This document shows, piece after piece, positions 35,025 through 47,294 of a DNA stretch of 64,000 bases; the stretch's first letter is position 1; every line of letters starts with the position of its first letter. This DNA is from Gloeophyllum trabeum ATCC 11539 (taxonomy: Eukaryota > Basidiomycota > Agaricomycetes > Gloeophyllales > Gloeophyllaceae). Made by a program: the position numbers and the translations under genes. Under the pieces are notes generated by a model. That model did not search any database and was not told the DNA's origin. It saw nothing but the letters and a program-made list of their open reading frames with translations. The stretch covers positions 1,098,003 to 1,162,002 of the forward strand of contig NW_006920411.1 of the NCBI RefSeq assembly GCF_000344685.1, in the 5' to 3' direction.

Positions 35025-36789
35025 ATGGCCAGCACGCAACCCGACATCATTCTGCCGGCGTCGATACTCGACACGGATTTGTACAAGGTATGACTAGGAT
35101 GTAGTCGTGTGAGCGAGTGCATTTCCAGAGCCAAGGAATGTTATTGCAGTTCACGATGCAGCAAGCGATTTTGCAGCATTTTCCAGACGCCAGTGCCAAG
35201 TACAGGTTCACAAATCGTGACAAGAACAAAGGCCGATACTTCACCAAGGCCTGCTACGAGCGATTCAAGACGTCCGTATCCCGTAAACATCATATCCCAT
35301 GGCTAGTAATATCCCCTTATCTGAACATTTGTGACCCAGGCTTCTCCGAGCTCACCATATCCGAACGACAATTGGAACAGTTACCGAAGGCTTGCCCATA
35401 TTTCACTCCAGACTACCTGAATTACCTTCGCTCATATAGGTTCAAACCCGAACAAGTGAAGATCACCTTTGTCCCTGTTGCAGACAGCGCCGAATTCGGG
35501 GATATTGAGATCGAAGCAGCTGGTCCGTGGGTGGAGACGATACTATGGGAGGTCCCGCTCATGGCGACGTTGAGCGAAACCTGGTTCACGTACGTCGACA
35601 CAGACTGGACATATGATGGGCAGGCGGGTATGCTCTGGAAATCCAGTAGCAGCGATTGACTGCTGAGAATCTGCGTCAGAACTCGCCTATGAGAAGGGCA
35701 TCAAGCTCCTTGAGGGCGGTTGTACATTCAGCGAATTCGGCACACGGCGCAGGAGGTCGTTCGAGACCCATGATATCGTCATGGAGAACCTCATACGCGC
35801 TTCAAAAGACTATTCCGGTTCTGCAAGGCTCTCTGGCACCAGTAACGTAAGACCACAGGCTTTCGCCAACAGGACCGTACACTGATGTCTAGTTTTTAGG
35901 TGCATCTAGCACTTAAATATGGAGTCAGCCCCATGGGAACCATCGCGCAGTATGTGCCAGCCCCCTGTCGATACTTGGATTCGTCTCACAGAAATACATC
36001 AGCGAATGGTTTATGGGTGTCAGTAACGCTCCAACCTTAGCTATGCCCGCGCAGACGGCTGATACACATGTCACTCCAGGTCGCAGCTCTGAAAGGCTAC
36101 GAGAATTGCAACGGCCTGGCTCTCGACCTTTGGGAACAAGTATACAACGACTCTCTGAAGATTGCCCTCACGGATACCTTCTCAACCGAGGCGTTCTACA
36201 AGGTAAGCTACCCTCATACTCGACCTGCGTACCTCGGCCCTTCCCAAATATGTAATATAGGATTTCGTGAAAGATCCCGCACGAGCCCGGCGATGGAAAG
36301 CTCTCCGTCAAGACTCGGGTGATCCCTACGTCTACGCACCGCGAGCGAAGGAGATCTACGAGAGTCTCGGGATAGACTATAAAGAGAAGATGATCATATT
36401 CTCCGACTCTATAAATATGGAGAAGGCTCTGGGCTTGAAAAAGCAGTGCAACGAACTCGGATTCCCTTGTAGGTTCCAGCTTCTGATCACAGGTTAATCG
36501 AGCCATATACGCTAATCTCCACCCCTAAGGCTCCTTCGGAATCGGCACCTGGCTCACGAACGACTTCAAGAAAGCGTCCAGCGGTGGGAAGGAGCAAAGC
36601 CTGGCGCTGAACATGGTCATCAAATTATCTGAGGTGGATGGGAAGCCATGCGTCAAGATTAGCGACGAAATCATGAAGGTACATTCGTGTCGTGAAGGCC
36701 TATTTTCCTGCTGACACGCAGTGTCCCAGAATACCGGAGATCCAAATGAAGTGAAGCAGGCCAAGCTAACCTTTGGGCTGCCAGTCTGA
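35025..36789 (+). CDS. NPT1: Nicotinate phosphoribosyltransferase
   Basis: This enzyme joins nicotinate and PRPP, using ATP, to make nicotinate mononucleotide in NAD salvage (nucleus/cytosol). Start ATG 35025: MASTQPDIILPASILDTDLY, then K|LTMQQAILQHFPDASAKYRF and TNRDKNKGRYFTKACYERFK. Further signatures are WVETILWEVPLMATLSETWF, CTFSEFGTRRRRSFETHDIV, GVSPMGTIAHEWFMG, WKALRQDSGDPYVYAPRAKE, IIFSDSINMEKALGLKKQCN, GSFGIGTWLTNDF and GDPNEVKQAKLTFGLPV before the TGA at 36787-36789. The histidine of the GTIAHEW motif, phosphorylated in the bacterial enzyme, is encoded by a codon split by a phase-2 intron (CA|C near 35950). About seven exons; no frame damage. Confidence 0.95.
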
Positions 36790-37089
36790 AGTCTCGCCTC
36801 TTCGTCCATCATTATCGGGATAAGTTACGATGCGCACGAGAGAAGAATATATAGTTCCGAATAGCGGATACTTAATCACTCGTCCACTCCTAGAGGTTTA
36901 CATAGCTATGCTTCGTGCAACCGGGACACGGTAAATTACAGATTTAGGTCCGGAGTGGATTACACCCGGGTATCGACATAGACAGAATGATAGATCAAAG
37001 CGAAAGAGAGCGAGAGAGCTAACGTTGACAATGATTGATGCTGGGCTACCTTGAACTAATGAACGATGATATATACATTGATGGGCGAA

Positions 37090-37983
37090 GAAAACAAGGC
37101 GACTTCAATTCGAGGCATTCAGCCGACATTTCCCCCGCGTACGAGCTTTACGTAGAACTCTTGCCTGAAGTGAGCTGAGGACTGTCGAGCAGTGAATAGC
37201 TTGACATTCGGGAAGAGTTGATAGATAAATTCCGCCTTGCTGAGTAGATTCGTCCTGGTCCGGTCCTGACAAGTTGACAGATCGAGGTGCAGGGTCAACA
37301 AGGAGCCCCAAGAGTAGCCGACGACTCAGGCAGCGGCGCATCGAGATCGATAGAGGCCCACCAGAGGCCCACCAGCCCGTAACTTTGGGCTCATCCGCTC
37401 GACGTAGGCGAGGCTTTGCATTGTGAGACGCGGGGTGTCGATGGAGCGACGGCTCGGCTTCGGGTTGAGTAACAGGTGTTCAATATGCTACCATCTTGCG
37501 AGCATAAGACAGACGTCCTCGTCAGCAATGGGAAGTTGTCGAGCATGCTTGATCTCGAGGCGTCTGAGGTTCTGACACAAGAAAAGCGGTGACAAGTCCA
37601 ACCACGTCTTGTCTTCGTCTGGGCTCGCCCCTCTGACAACGAGACGGACGGCCTCCAAGTCCGGGTATGCCTCCTGGAGAACGCGGAGGACGTGCAGATG
37701 TGGCCGCGAGGGCGACGCTGACGGCCCTGTTTCTGAGCAGCGATCCCCGAGTGTTCACCAGGAGTCTGTAGCTTCTATCTGTAGTGCATAGTCGGGCGGC
37801 AAGCCAAGGGAGCCTCTGCCATAGAGTGGATTGGCGCCGGACCAGCAATGAATAGACATGTCGAGCAAGCCCGAGGCAAGCATATGACCGTAGTCTCCTC
37901 CTATCCTTATCGGAGAGGGGGTGCAAATCTCCTGTGAAAGACTGGCCTAGCCAGGAACTTCTGTTCATTTGGATCATAGCCAC
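37090..37983 (-). pseudogene. F-box/LRR-type protein, pseudogene
   Basis: Remnant of an F-box/LRR gene. Upstream piece: GDLHPLSDKDRRRLRSYACL (typical linker after an F-box). After frame changes comes the LRR-like body: HLHVLRVLQEAYPDLEAVRL, LSPLFLCQNLRRLEIKHARQ, LPIADEDVCLMLARW, then an in-frame TAG (37490-37488), then HIEHLLLNPKPS in the same frame. A further TGA precedes TLGDRCSETG in that frame. The C-terminal piece LTLHLDLSTCQDRTRTNLLS continues to about 37119. I see no F-box helix at the N terminus. Frame breaks plus stops indicate decay. Confidence 0.6.
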
Positions 37984-38010
37984 TGCATATCAATCACTAA
38001 CAAACAACAG

Positions 38011-38783
38011 CTACACTGCAACCACAGAGTGCTCCAACAGGCGACGAAGCTCTTTAATCGGAGCTCCACCGAGCGCGTCGTAGTACTCGTTCTGGATACC
38101 CGTGCCATGCTCAGCCACCCGCACCGTATACGATGCCACATACCACGTGCCGAATTCCTCTTCATCTTCGGCATCACCTTGGGAGCTCTGCACGAATCGC
38201 CTACCGACCAGGGAGCTGGGGTTGTTCAGATAGCAGTTGATATCCTCCCTAGATATAGGGCGGGGAGAGCCGGGAGTAGCAGGGGGTGCATGAGGCCTCC
38301 TCTGACCGGCAAGACGTGCCATGCTCTGGGGAAGGAGGCGGGCAAACTCCGTATGTACGTACACGCGCATGCTGTGGAATATCAGTGTGAACACAGAGTG
38401 GCAGGGCAACTTGATGGTAAATACGCGCCTCTGTGCCTTCTTTATCCGATATTCCCTCCACAGATCAGGAAAATCCGCCAGTGCAAGCATCACCTTGTAC
38501 TGCTCAAAGACCAACATAGCTGCGGTTACAAGGTGGAGGCGGCCGACACGACTATGAAAGCACTTATAGCAATAACATGGTGCGACACAGAAACATACTC
38601 TTCGAGCGACTTCGGAGGCGTCAGGTTAGCAATCTCGGCATCCGCAGGGATGAGGTGATCATCAGGATTGCCGCCCTCGGGTATGAACGCTGCGGGACTG
38701 TCTCGTCGCGGCGAGTGGCGTTGTAGTGCAGGTATTCCGTGTCCTCGGCCGAGGTCTGCGAATAAGTTGACAGTGATGCTCAT
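38011..38783 (-). CDS. Hypothetical protein, unrecognised
   Basis: A two-exon gene without a recognised family. Exon 1 starts at ATG 38783 (MSITVNLFADLGRGHG) and reads on through IPADAEIANLTPPKSLEEYV. A short 44-nt intron (GTGCTT..CGCAG) restores the frame to MLVFEQYKVMLALADFPDLW. The rest has REYRIKKAQRRVFTIKLP, an amphipathic stretch (FTLIFHSMRVYVHTEFARLL), a Pro-rich linker, an acidic stretch (SSQGDAEDEEEFGTWYVASY) and a C terminus ending LLEHSVVAV at 38011. It lies among decayed F-box genes but looks intact. No signal peptide or clear membrane helix is seen. Confidence 0.45.
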
Positions 38784-39390
38784 TCGGCACCATCCGGTGG
38801 CTGAATCTAAGGATCACACGCACCTGGTACTACACACAGGAATACCACCTCGATGCCCATCCTGCGATGCGGGGTCTGAGTGAACAATTTTTGCATTCAT
38901 GTTTCGAACCCCGCTCCGATAGCATAAATATGTAGGTGGCTGATCCTAGATCAGGCTCGCAACACCGAACCCAGAAGATATAAGTATCGTAGTTTGACTC
39001 ATTTATTAGCATCTACTATGCATCTACCACCTTCAGTTAAATCTCGAGAATTTTATCCGCGTCCGTATGCTAATGTGCGGAGGTTAAATTGTTGCCAGGC
39101 AAGCAAGATATCCTGATCAGGAGCAGAGGGAAGCTTGCAGTAATAATGAAATGAAAATATTGGACAGGTAAATCTACAGCTATGTATAACGTAGAAGATC
39201 GTGTGCAGGGTAATACATGTGCTACATCAGGAAGGAGAGAGACATTGCTACAATGTCGTCGAGTGGCCAAAGGAACATGTGTGAGCGTAGGTGAGTCAGA
39301 GTGCTACAAACGCAGAACCAATAAATCATAGTCAGGCATTGAAGATACACGGTGAACGCTGTCTTGGAGTCCGACAGAACGCACAGATGA

Positions 39391-40059
39391 TCACAGCCAG
39401 ATGAAATTTTGGACCGCTGGGAATAACGATCGGATGAAGAGGACGACTTCTTCCATTTCTTTGTGTGGAACGTCTGAATGGCCTGGGGACTTGCCAAGAT
39501 CCAAGTATCGGAGCCGTTGAGACGATACGCCTGGGCCTTGAACAGGACAACGGCGAGTGTCCAGATAGAACGCCGCCTTCTCAAGCAGTAACCCGTTTTC
39601 AGCCACAAGGACAAGACTCTTTAAAGTCAGTCCGGCAGCAATGGCATCGAGTGCTTCCAGTGGGTACGGATTGAGCACAAGACGCCTCAGTTGTTGCCAG
39701 GACGCCAGCATGGTTGCGAGGTCATCGTCAGTGATTGGCAAGGGGCAAGGGGATGTTATGACGAGCTCTTCCAAGTCCGAGAGATGACATAGTTTCTGGA
39801 AATTGAACCATGATGGCTGCTCGTCCGGGTGGGTTTCCAGTATTTTCAGCTCCAACGAAATAAGCTTGCCCGGGAGACTCGAGAGTGCGTCAATAAAGTC
39901 AGGCAGATCTGTCGCAACCTCCAGCCGACGCGCCGTGGCGTGTATCGTGTGGAGGCCGGGTTGTATTGTTCGAAGCCCTTGAATGATATCAGAGAGGCAG
40001 ACAGTGTCGAAGACGTGTACGGAGTCTGCGAGATTTTCGGAGTGCTCAAGCACATCCAT
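39391..40059 (-). CDS. F-box/LRR-like fragment lacking an F-box
   Basis: A 222-codon open frame from ATG 40059 (MDVLEHSENLADSVHVFD) to 39391. It carries leucine-rich-repeat-like segments of the kind seen in Agaricomycete F-box proteins: GLRTIQPGLHTIHATARRLE, LSSLPGKLISLELKILETHP, LCHLSDLEELVITSPCPLPI followed by TDDDLATMLASWQQLRRLVL, and RLRYLDLGKSPGHSDVPHKE. The frame is open above the ATG, but I find no F-box upstream, so it may be a truncated gene or the last exon of a longer one. Confidence 0.4.
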   Translation of the reverse strand: MDVLEHSENLADSVHVFDTVCLSDIIQGLRTIQPGLHTIHATARRLEVATDLPDFIDALSSLPGKLISLELKILETHPDEQPSWFNFQKLCHLSDLEELVITSPCPLPITDDDLATMLASWQQLRRLVLNPYPLEALDAIAAGLTLKSLVLVAENGLLLEKAAFYLDTRRCPVQGPGVSSQRLRYLDLGKSPGHSDVPHKEMEEVVLFIRSLFPAVQNFIWL

Positions 40060-40179
40060 TGTAGCGAGAAGGCGATGTCGGGACGGTGGAGTGCGAGGGG
40101 TAAAGGTAAAATTGCCAGCATTTGCAGACACGAAATTTAAACACACCACAATGATTGCGCATGGACATGGGTGCCACAA

Positions 40180-41587
40180 CTACCCTCGATTGGGCTAATT
40201 TCCTTCAGCTCATGCCGCGTCAGATACCCGCCCTGAGCTTAAGCTTTGGACACTGCTTGAATACTGGTCCCTGCACAGCGCCTTGCGCTTCTTGTTTCGA
40301 TCCATGGTCCAGAGGAAGCTGTTCCAAGCGAGAGAAGTATGTGGAGAGTCATCACGGTCGAGTCAGCGCTTCAGACAGTTAGGGGTAGCCCTCGGATTAT
40401 ATTAGGGAATTCCTGAGGGCACAGCCGGAGAAGCGCGAATGTAAGAGGGCTGTCTTCATAAGCGAAAGGCACCAAAATAAGCCAAGGGCAACGCTTCCAT
40501 TCTCCGTCGAACAGGCTGGCTGTAGAAGGATATCGACACATAGCCCTGTTGGGGGGAGGGCACAGCAGGCCAGAATGTAGGTCGGCTATATAGCCAAAGT
40601 CAGCGGGCACCTGCCGTCCAGTCCGCCAACTGTCTAGCGCAGTGGAGCTCCCTGTAAAGCCGTTGCAATGTCCAAATTCAGTAAGACTCGTTCCTCGGCG
40701 GGAGGCAGGAGTACAAGGTAACCAGGGGCCATGTGAGCGACGGGCACGAGTCCCACGATAAAGCTGGGAGGGCACGCACTATCACTGATAGCCTACTAGA
40801 CATTCCAATAGGAGTACATTTGGCTCAGCAGGATATTGCGCACATACACCCAGCCAGACATTGCGGAACGCCGATGGGGTCATAGTTCGAGTTGCGGCTA
40901 AGATCCAAAACAAGCACTGTCGTCTATACGATACAGATTATAGCTTCAGCTAGTCCAAACGCCTGCATTAGAGCAATAAAATTACTTCGTGACACGAGAC
41001 AGCGAACTCCAAAAGATTAACTTCAGCGCGTCAAGCTCGCGTTCGCGTTCGAGTTCTGAAGATTCAAGAAGTTCGCTCCTCGGCAATGGCCGTCGTCAAT
41101 TTTGCCAATTTGCTTCCGCTCCCGATAGTCCTCCCGGGCTCAATACGAATCCTGCATATTAGAGCATATTCGGTGGAAGAAATACCAGCGAAATTTAGGA
41201 CTAGACTAAGCTTTGGTTTGGAATAAGGTGTCCGCTCCGCAATTACGACGGCGGTCACCACTGCACCGCGAAAGTTGCCTAGAAAGGCGACAAATGAGCG
41301 CTTAGAAAAGGCAAGATGTCGACGACATCATCTCCAAACCGGGTCTTTTGCCGTCCCCAGCGTCTGAGCTTTGGAATAGCAGCTCACCATTCCAAGCACA
41401 GGGGTCTCGTCTGTTATACTGAACAGTGCCAGCCGACTTACGGATGTTTTGAGTGCGGGAATAAGTCTGACTACTCTGCTAAGTGAATTTGTGGGTCTCA
41501 GGCTCTAAATTTTAAAATGACGCTACCAACTCCGACAATTCTGATTCTGGCAATGTGCGTGGACATGTACAGTGATCAGCGACGTGT
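40180..41587. other. Gene-free stretch left of the MITE
   Basis: No gene is recognised. The reverse strand at 40371-40775 holds a long open frame with arginine/proline-biased composition typical of a shadow frame. No repeat was spotted by eye. Confidence 0.4.
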
Positions 41588-41589
41588 TA

Positions 41590-41928
41590 CAGTGCCTTGC
41601 ATAAGAAACTGAACATCGCATTTCCGCGCGCGTTGTTTGTCCGCGCCAAATATACCCTTTTCGGGTATCGGCAAATGTGCGGCAAAGACCCATCGAGAGG
41701 GAGGGTTAGCTGGGCATACAGCTAGGGCAAGACTATAATGATTTACAGCCCTTAGTGTAGTTGTAGAATATACATTTCTATCATTCTCTGAAGCCTTTCG
41801 AGCCCTCTCGGGGCATCTGCGAGTCCCTGCCCAACAAATGGTCCCGGACCTACCCGAAAAGGGTATATTTGGCGCGAACAAACAACTCGCGCGGAAATGC
41901 GATGTTCAGTTTCTTATGCAAGGCACTG
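41590..41928. mobile_element. MITE with 78-bp terminal inverted repeats and TA target duplication (Tc1/mariner-type)
   Basis: A 339-bp non-coding element. Its ends are near-perfect inverted repeats: 41590-41667 matches the reverse complement of 41851-41928 with two mismatches over about 78 bp. Each end begins CAGTGCCTTGCATAAG. TA dinucleotides at 41588-41589 and 41929-41930 fit the TA target-site duplication of Tc1/mariner elements, whose ends commonly start CAGT. The about 183-bp interior encodes nothing recognisable, so it would need a transposase from elsewhere. Confidence 0.82.
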
Positions 41929-41930
41929 TA

Positions 41931-43576
41931 GGTATCTTTCGAACCCTAACCTGCACGTGTATTGTATGGCGATGGCAGTCTCAGAAAGATGGAAGTCTGG
42001 TACAGCCGTTTGCAGATTGATGGGCCCACTTTTCAAAAATCATTTACAGTCGGACCACGTCGGACAAGCAATTGTAAGTCCCCGAGAGACGGAAATCAGA
42101 CCATTTGGACTTCCCCACCTTCTTCCGACATCCCTGGCAGCCACTCCGACCCACTCCGACTATACGCGATTTTCTGAATTGGTGGTCTATCGATCTGCAA
42201 ACGGCTGTAATGGAACTTGACGCCGTCTCATTGCACAACGATCGGACATCTCTTCCAAAGCGAGTGTCGATGTTATAATCACGAACAATGAACATCCAGT
42301 TCAATGCTTCGGAAGTTTAGAGCAAGGGGGTAGTACAGCCAATATTTATATCAGGCTTGATACAACAAAAGACGCCTGTACTAGCTACCTCCCTCTGGCT
42401 TGTGCATGACAAGTCACAGTCGATGGGCAGTGAGTGCCAGTGTCCTCTCCGAAAGCTAACCGTAGTCCGCGAAATTTCGACCGCGTGATCACTCTTTCTG
42501 CCATGGGAACCTGACAAGAGGAGAGGCGTACCAAGAATGACACCAAGCGCGATTGAGCGCCTTCGAGCGAATCAGGCTCGGGCCCGATGCCCGTGTACAC
42601 CCGATTATCCTCGAGTTCTAGTTTTCGGAACAAAGCGCGAAGAGGAGCGATTGGTTCTCCGAAATCCTACAGTGTTAATGGCAATTAAACGGGGCTCATT
42701 TGCATCTGCTGGTCGCCACTAGTGTCGATACCTAGCGAAAAGCTTCCTGTGAGGTTTTGGGATAAATGGTAGTAAGATAGTCAAAATCGAACCGCTCATA
42801 ATAATGATATCGCTCGAGTGCGGGGGCCGGGACCCAAGTTTCTGGTGAGTGCAGCGCGTGATATCCGATATGTCGTGGAATTCTAGCATACAGGCCATAT
42901 TACACGAGCGAGTGACGACGGACAGCCCCACCGTCGCATTCATGAAGACTATAAGCGCGCAAGGAATAGGGGTACCATTGTACGGAGCGATTTGTGTGGC
43001 CCGCCGAGTAGTTTGTCATTGGGGGTTATTCTGAGATGGGTCTATCCAAAATATAAGTCAGAGAGCTGCGTTATCCAGGAGGATGAACTCACGTTCCTAT
43101 AGTTTCATCCACAAATGACTTGTCCAGCTTCATCTTCGAGTCTTGGATGTCTCGCTGACGGGAGCATTTCCTACTTCTTCCTAACGCTCTTTCTGTCCCG
43201 ATAGGTAAATTCCTTATCATATGACATGGAATGCAGCTCGAATGAAGGACTTCGCTTGGGTGGAGGGAGTCGGCAGGGGGTTTGCAAACAGCACTGTCGG
43301 AGATTTCCAGAGTCCATTGTAATGGACTCGGTGTCACAACGGGCTCATAATGACCTTATAAGGCAGATGTGACATGACGGCCTTGATTCCGAGAGGTTTG
43401 CAATATTATTCCGGTGACATTGTGACATGGGTACCGCCGCCAGTTCAGGTCGTATCTCCAATACTCCCCTATCTGCTGCTTTCGTGCATGACGGACTGAC
43501 CGGTCTGGGTCTCTGCTGTGATTGCTGTACGTATGTATGTTGGCTGTATATAAAGAACTCGGATCGTCTTCACGCA
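41931..43576. other. Gene-free stretch between the MITE and the Plavaka transposase
   Basis: No gene recognised. The left end of the Plavaka element must lie somewhere here or upstream, but I could not find its terminal repeat by eye. Confidence 0.4.
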
Positions 43577-46500
43577 ATGCCCACCCGACATCGTGCAACT
43601 CCGGCGCAGAAGGCTTGTCGGATTTGCGGGCGACTGTTCGGTGCATCAGGACTCTCAAGCCATGAACGCAAATGTGAGCGCGATCGCACTGATAAGGAGC
43701 GGAACAAGGCATACGAAGAGAAGATGGTCCGGAAGGGAGAGGAAAAGCGTCGTGGTAAGTGATCTGCACGATCTCCGTATGATGGGAATACTGAGCATCC
43801 TCAAGCTGCAAAGAAAGCTCGGAAGTCGCAGGCAGGGCTGATTGTCCATGAGATTGGCATAGGTAAGCACCCGTCTTGTCTTGTCTCCAATTCTCTCATT
43901 AGGTGTCCCAGGCCGCGTCAATGCTGCGGATATGGAGTTCCAACGTCCATCAGGGGGAGACCGTGAGTGATGTTCCTTATCCTCGATGGTGTTGGTTGTC
44001 ATTGACTGCAGATTCCTTCGACCTGCCACCACCATCATCCCGCATGGATGCGATGGCAAGCCTGCCCGCCGCTGCCACGTCTACTTCTGCTGCGCCAGAC
44101 CAGCCTGAACTTGACGATATCAAGCTGGAGTGGCACCCAAGCAGTGGCCGACCTTCTGAGGTTCACCATTTTGCTGAATACCAGCAGGCACCCGATCCAA
44201 TGCCTCCGCCACCGGACGAAGAGCCGTGGCGCCCTTTCCGGTCACGCTTGGACTTTGAATTTGCGGAACTCGCCTTGAAGGCTCGGCTCACGAAGGCAGA
44301 GACTGATACACTTTTCAGGCTTTGCCATCGGGCTGTCGCAGGTGAAAGATTTACTTTACGTGACCATGCTGAGGTGTGTGAAACATGGGAGGCTGCGTCG
44401 TTTAAGTGTACTCCTGTAAGTTAGCTATGCTTCGGGTGCATGATCTTTATATATAAAGTGGGATAAGTTTGAGGTAGAAACTATCACTATGCCCTATGGG
44501 GATGAAGATCATTCTTATGAAGTCCACTACCGTCCCCTCTGGAACTGGGCTTTGGACCTACTTCAAGAGGAACACCTCATCCCATATTGGCACTGGGATG
44601 CACAACGTTGCTACAAATTCAATGGTTCCCACTTCACTCGTTTTCTTCATGAGCCCTGGACTGCTGATCGGTGGTGGGATATTCAGGTATGGATGGTTGC
44701 CTGAATCAATTTACTGCAAACCATTATGCTGATCATACTGCCAGTCGTCACTTCCAAAAGACGGAAAGCCATTGTGCTTCATCCTCTATGCAGACAAGAC
44801 CAAATTATCTTCATTTGGGACTGAGATGGGATATCCTGTTGTCGCTCGCATTGCCAACCTGGATATTGAAGTCCGAAATGGTAATGGTGTTGGGGGTGGG
44901 CGGGTTGTAGGATGGCTCCCTATAGTATGTGGATATAGAATCAATCTGCGTACTTGATATAACCCAAACTAGGTGAAGGAAAGTCCAAAGGACTCTGGGA
45001 AATCAAGCTTTGCCGACTTCAAGCAAATTGTGTGGCACGAAGCATTTTACAAATTGCTCACAGATGTTGAGAAGTATGCTCGCACTGGCTATGCCTTTGA
45101 ATGTGCAGACAAAATAATACGGCTCCTTTTCCCTATCATTCTCATACTATCTGCTGACTATGAAGAGCAGTGAGTAACTTAATTGAGGATTCTCCAGAAA
45201 CAAATACTAATAACAGTGGTTGGAGATGTGTTATGGCCTTGATACGGGGGTTTCGTGGACTATGTCCATGTCCGATTTGCCTTGTTCCTGCTGACAAGCT
45301 CAATGATATTTCTCAAACACATGAGCTGCGGACCACTGCAACCATGCGGAGGGTCTATGAGAGTGCAAAAAATATGAAGCGAGTGGATGCTGAGAAATTA
45401 TTGAAGAGTTATGGTTTGAGAGCAGCATTTGTATGACCCCCTGAATTGTTCTATGATATTCAACTGACATGAATTATAGAATGTCTTTTGGAAGATCTGC
45501 CTCTCAGATCCATATCTGGCACTATGTTTTGATCGGCTCCATGCTTATCATGGAGGCCTCTTTGGGCGTCATATATGGCCACAACTGAAGGAATATGTTG
45601 AAGACCTAGGCCGAACAGCTGGAGACAAGCTTGATAAGCAGTAAGGACTTTTTGCCCTAAGCTGGGTACTACTAAGAAAAACCATCTGGCAGGATGTCAG
45701 AAATGCCCCGGTGGCGTGACTTCAACCATTTTGATCAAGTGATGAAGACGAAGTTCACTGATGGTTCAAAGTATGAGGACATGTCCAAGGTATAACCTGA
45801 ATACTAGTGCCATATACACTGAAAATACAAGGATATTACAGATGCTTCTCTTTGCCATATACAACCTGTTCGACCGCCGACAACATCCACATGTTCATCT
45901 ATTGCTGCAATGTCTGAGAACATATCTTGAGGTTGATGCATACTTGGCATTAGAGGTTCACACAGAAGAAACAATAGGGGCAGGAGAGCATGCTCTGGAC
46001 AAATTTTCTCGGCAGCTGCAGGTTTGTTTGATTTCTTTAATCCGTAATTGCAGTTCTCATGAAACTAGGAATATGTGGACACTCCCAAACCTCCTGGTCC
46101 ATGGAATGAAAAGAATTGGGAGTTTCCAAAAGCACATACACACAAGCATGTCTTCAGTGACATACGTACGAAGGGTGCCACCCGGGTCTACAATACGAAG
46201 ATCAATGAAAAGCTGCATGGACCTATCAAGGAATCATATCATCATTCAAATTTTAAGGAGGTTGCAGGACAAGTGGGTGTGCTCTCTATGAGTCTGCAGG
46301 TGTACCAATAGTGATATTTTCTCTCCCACTATGAAAATTACCAGATACTCAAACAGGACCATTGGGCATTTGTCTCTGACCTTATTCGGGAGCAGGTCAA
46401 ATACCTGGACAAGTTCAATGAACCACCAGACGAGTATGCTGATGTAGGCTTGAAACATATTACCTTAGGATCACCTCAGCCTCCTGTTTCCTTCCGGACC

Positions 46501-47134
46501 CTGGAGGAGCAGCAGGTAAAGGATCCTGCATTCAAAAACTTCCGCATAAAGCTGGGCAAGTTTCTCAGTGTTTTCTTGCCTGCACATGGCATACGCCCTC
46601 CACAAGATCGTATGGTACGATTCAGCCAACTTGATAAGGTGAATTACATTCAATCTTCCATTATATAGAATTGCTAACCATCGAGATATTTAATGACAGA
46701 TAAAGGAGCACCGCTTCGTCAAAGTCACTTATGAAAGCATGGTCGATTGGCGAGCAAAGACAGACTATCTGCGGTGCAGTCCAGATTTCTATCGCCATGA
46801 GCGCTATGATACAGTCATAGTAAGCACTGTGGCAGGTAATATTTTTGCTAAGCTGGTTTATGTTTTCACTTGCATGGTTGAGGGAAGATCTTATCCCCTT
46901 GCTCTGGTGCAGCCTCTGGATGCAGCCTCTGGAATTCTTCGCCAGACCGATAAGGATCTGGGATTCCATCGCTTGCGTGAAAAGCATAGGATAGATTCAG
47001 AGTTCATCTCACTGGAGACTATTGTCCGTGGTGCCTTTGTTGCCCCAGACTTTAACCGTAGTGGGGATTTCTTCCCAGTGGATGTAATTGATGGTGATAT
47101 GTTCCTTAGGCTTAAAGAAATGTATAATAATTAG
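43577..47134 (+). mobile_element. Plavaka-type DNA transposon transposase, apparently intact
   Basis: This encodes the transposase of Plavaka elements, a CACTA-related group widespread in Agaricomycetes. ATG 43577 opens with a zinc-finger-like motif (ACRICGRLFGASGLSSHERK, C-x2-C..H-x4-C). After small exons come WRPFRSRLDFEFAELALKAR, PLWNWALDLLQEEHLIPYWH, FTRFLHEPWTADRWWDIQ, LCFILYADKTKLSSFGTEMG, YPVVARIANLDIEVRNGNG, VVGWLPIV, LLFPIILILSADYEEQ, CVMALIRGFRGLCPCPICLV, LCFDRLHAYHGGLFGRHIWP and VDAYLALEVHTEETIGAGEH. The C-terminal part holds FRIKLGKFLSVFLPAHGIRP, ERYDTVIVSTVAG and SLETIVRGAFVAPDFNRSGD, ending at TAG 47132-47134. More than ten exons joined by consensus introns give one uninterrupted frame, so it may be functional. 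Domestication is the alternative. Terminal repeats were not found. Confidence 0.85.
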
Positions 47135-47294
47135 TGCTTCATCTCTACTCTGTGATTGATTTCATGTTACAAGGTAGAACTGCCACATTTGAGATTATGT
47201 AAGCATGAGGTGGCACTGCCTGTAAGTTATCCGTGTGGCGTGGCGCGTCGCCGCTTCTGTTCACTGCGACCACGTCAGTCACACAAGCCAGAAA

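Noticed and set aside
40371..40775. A 134-codon minus-strand frame as an F-box exon
   Set aside because: Composition is Arg/Pro-biased and no F-box or LRR motif is present in any frame with confidence.
41838..42020. Similar peptides on opposite strands (PEKGIFGA-KQ-ARKCDVQFLM) as a gene pair
   Set aside because: They are translations of the two arms of the MITE's inverted repeat.
43360..47225. GGCAG-starting words near 43362 and (reverse) 47221 as Plavaka terminal repeats
   Set aside because: Only about five to eight bases match before divergence, and no target duplication flanks them.
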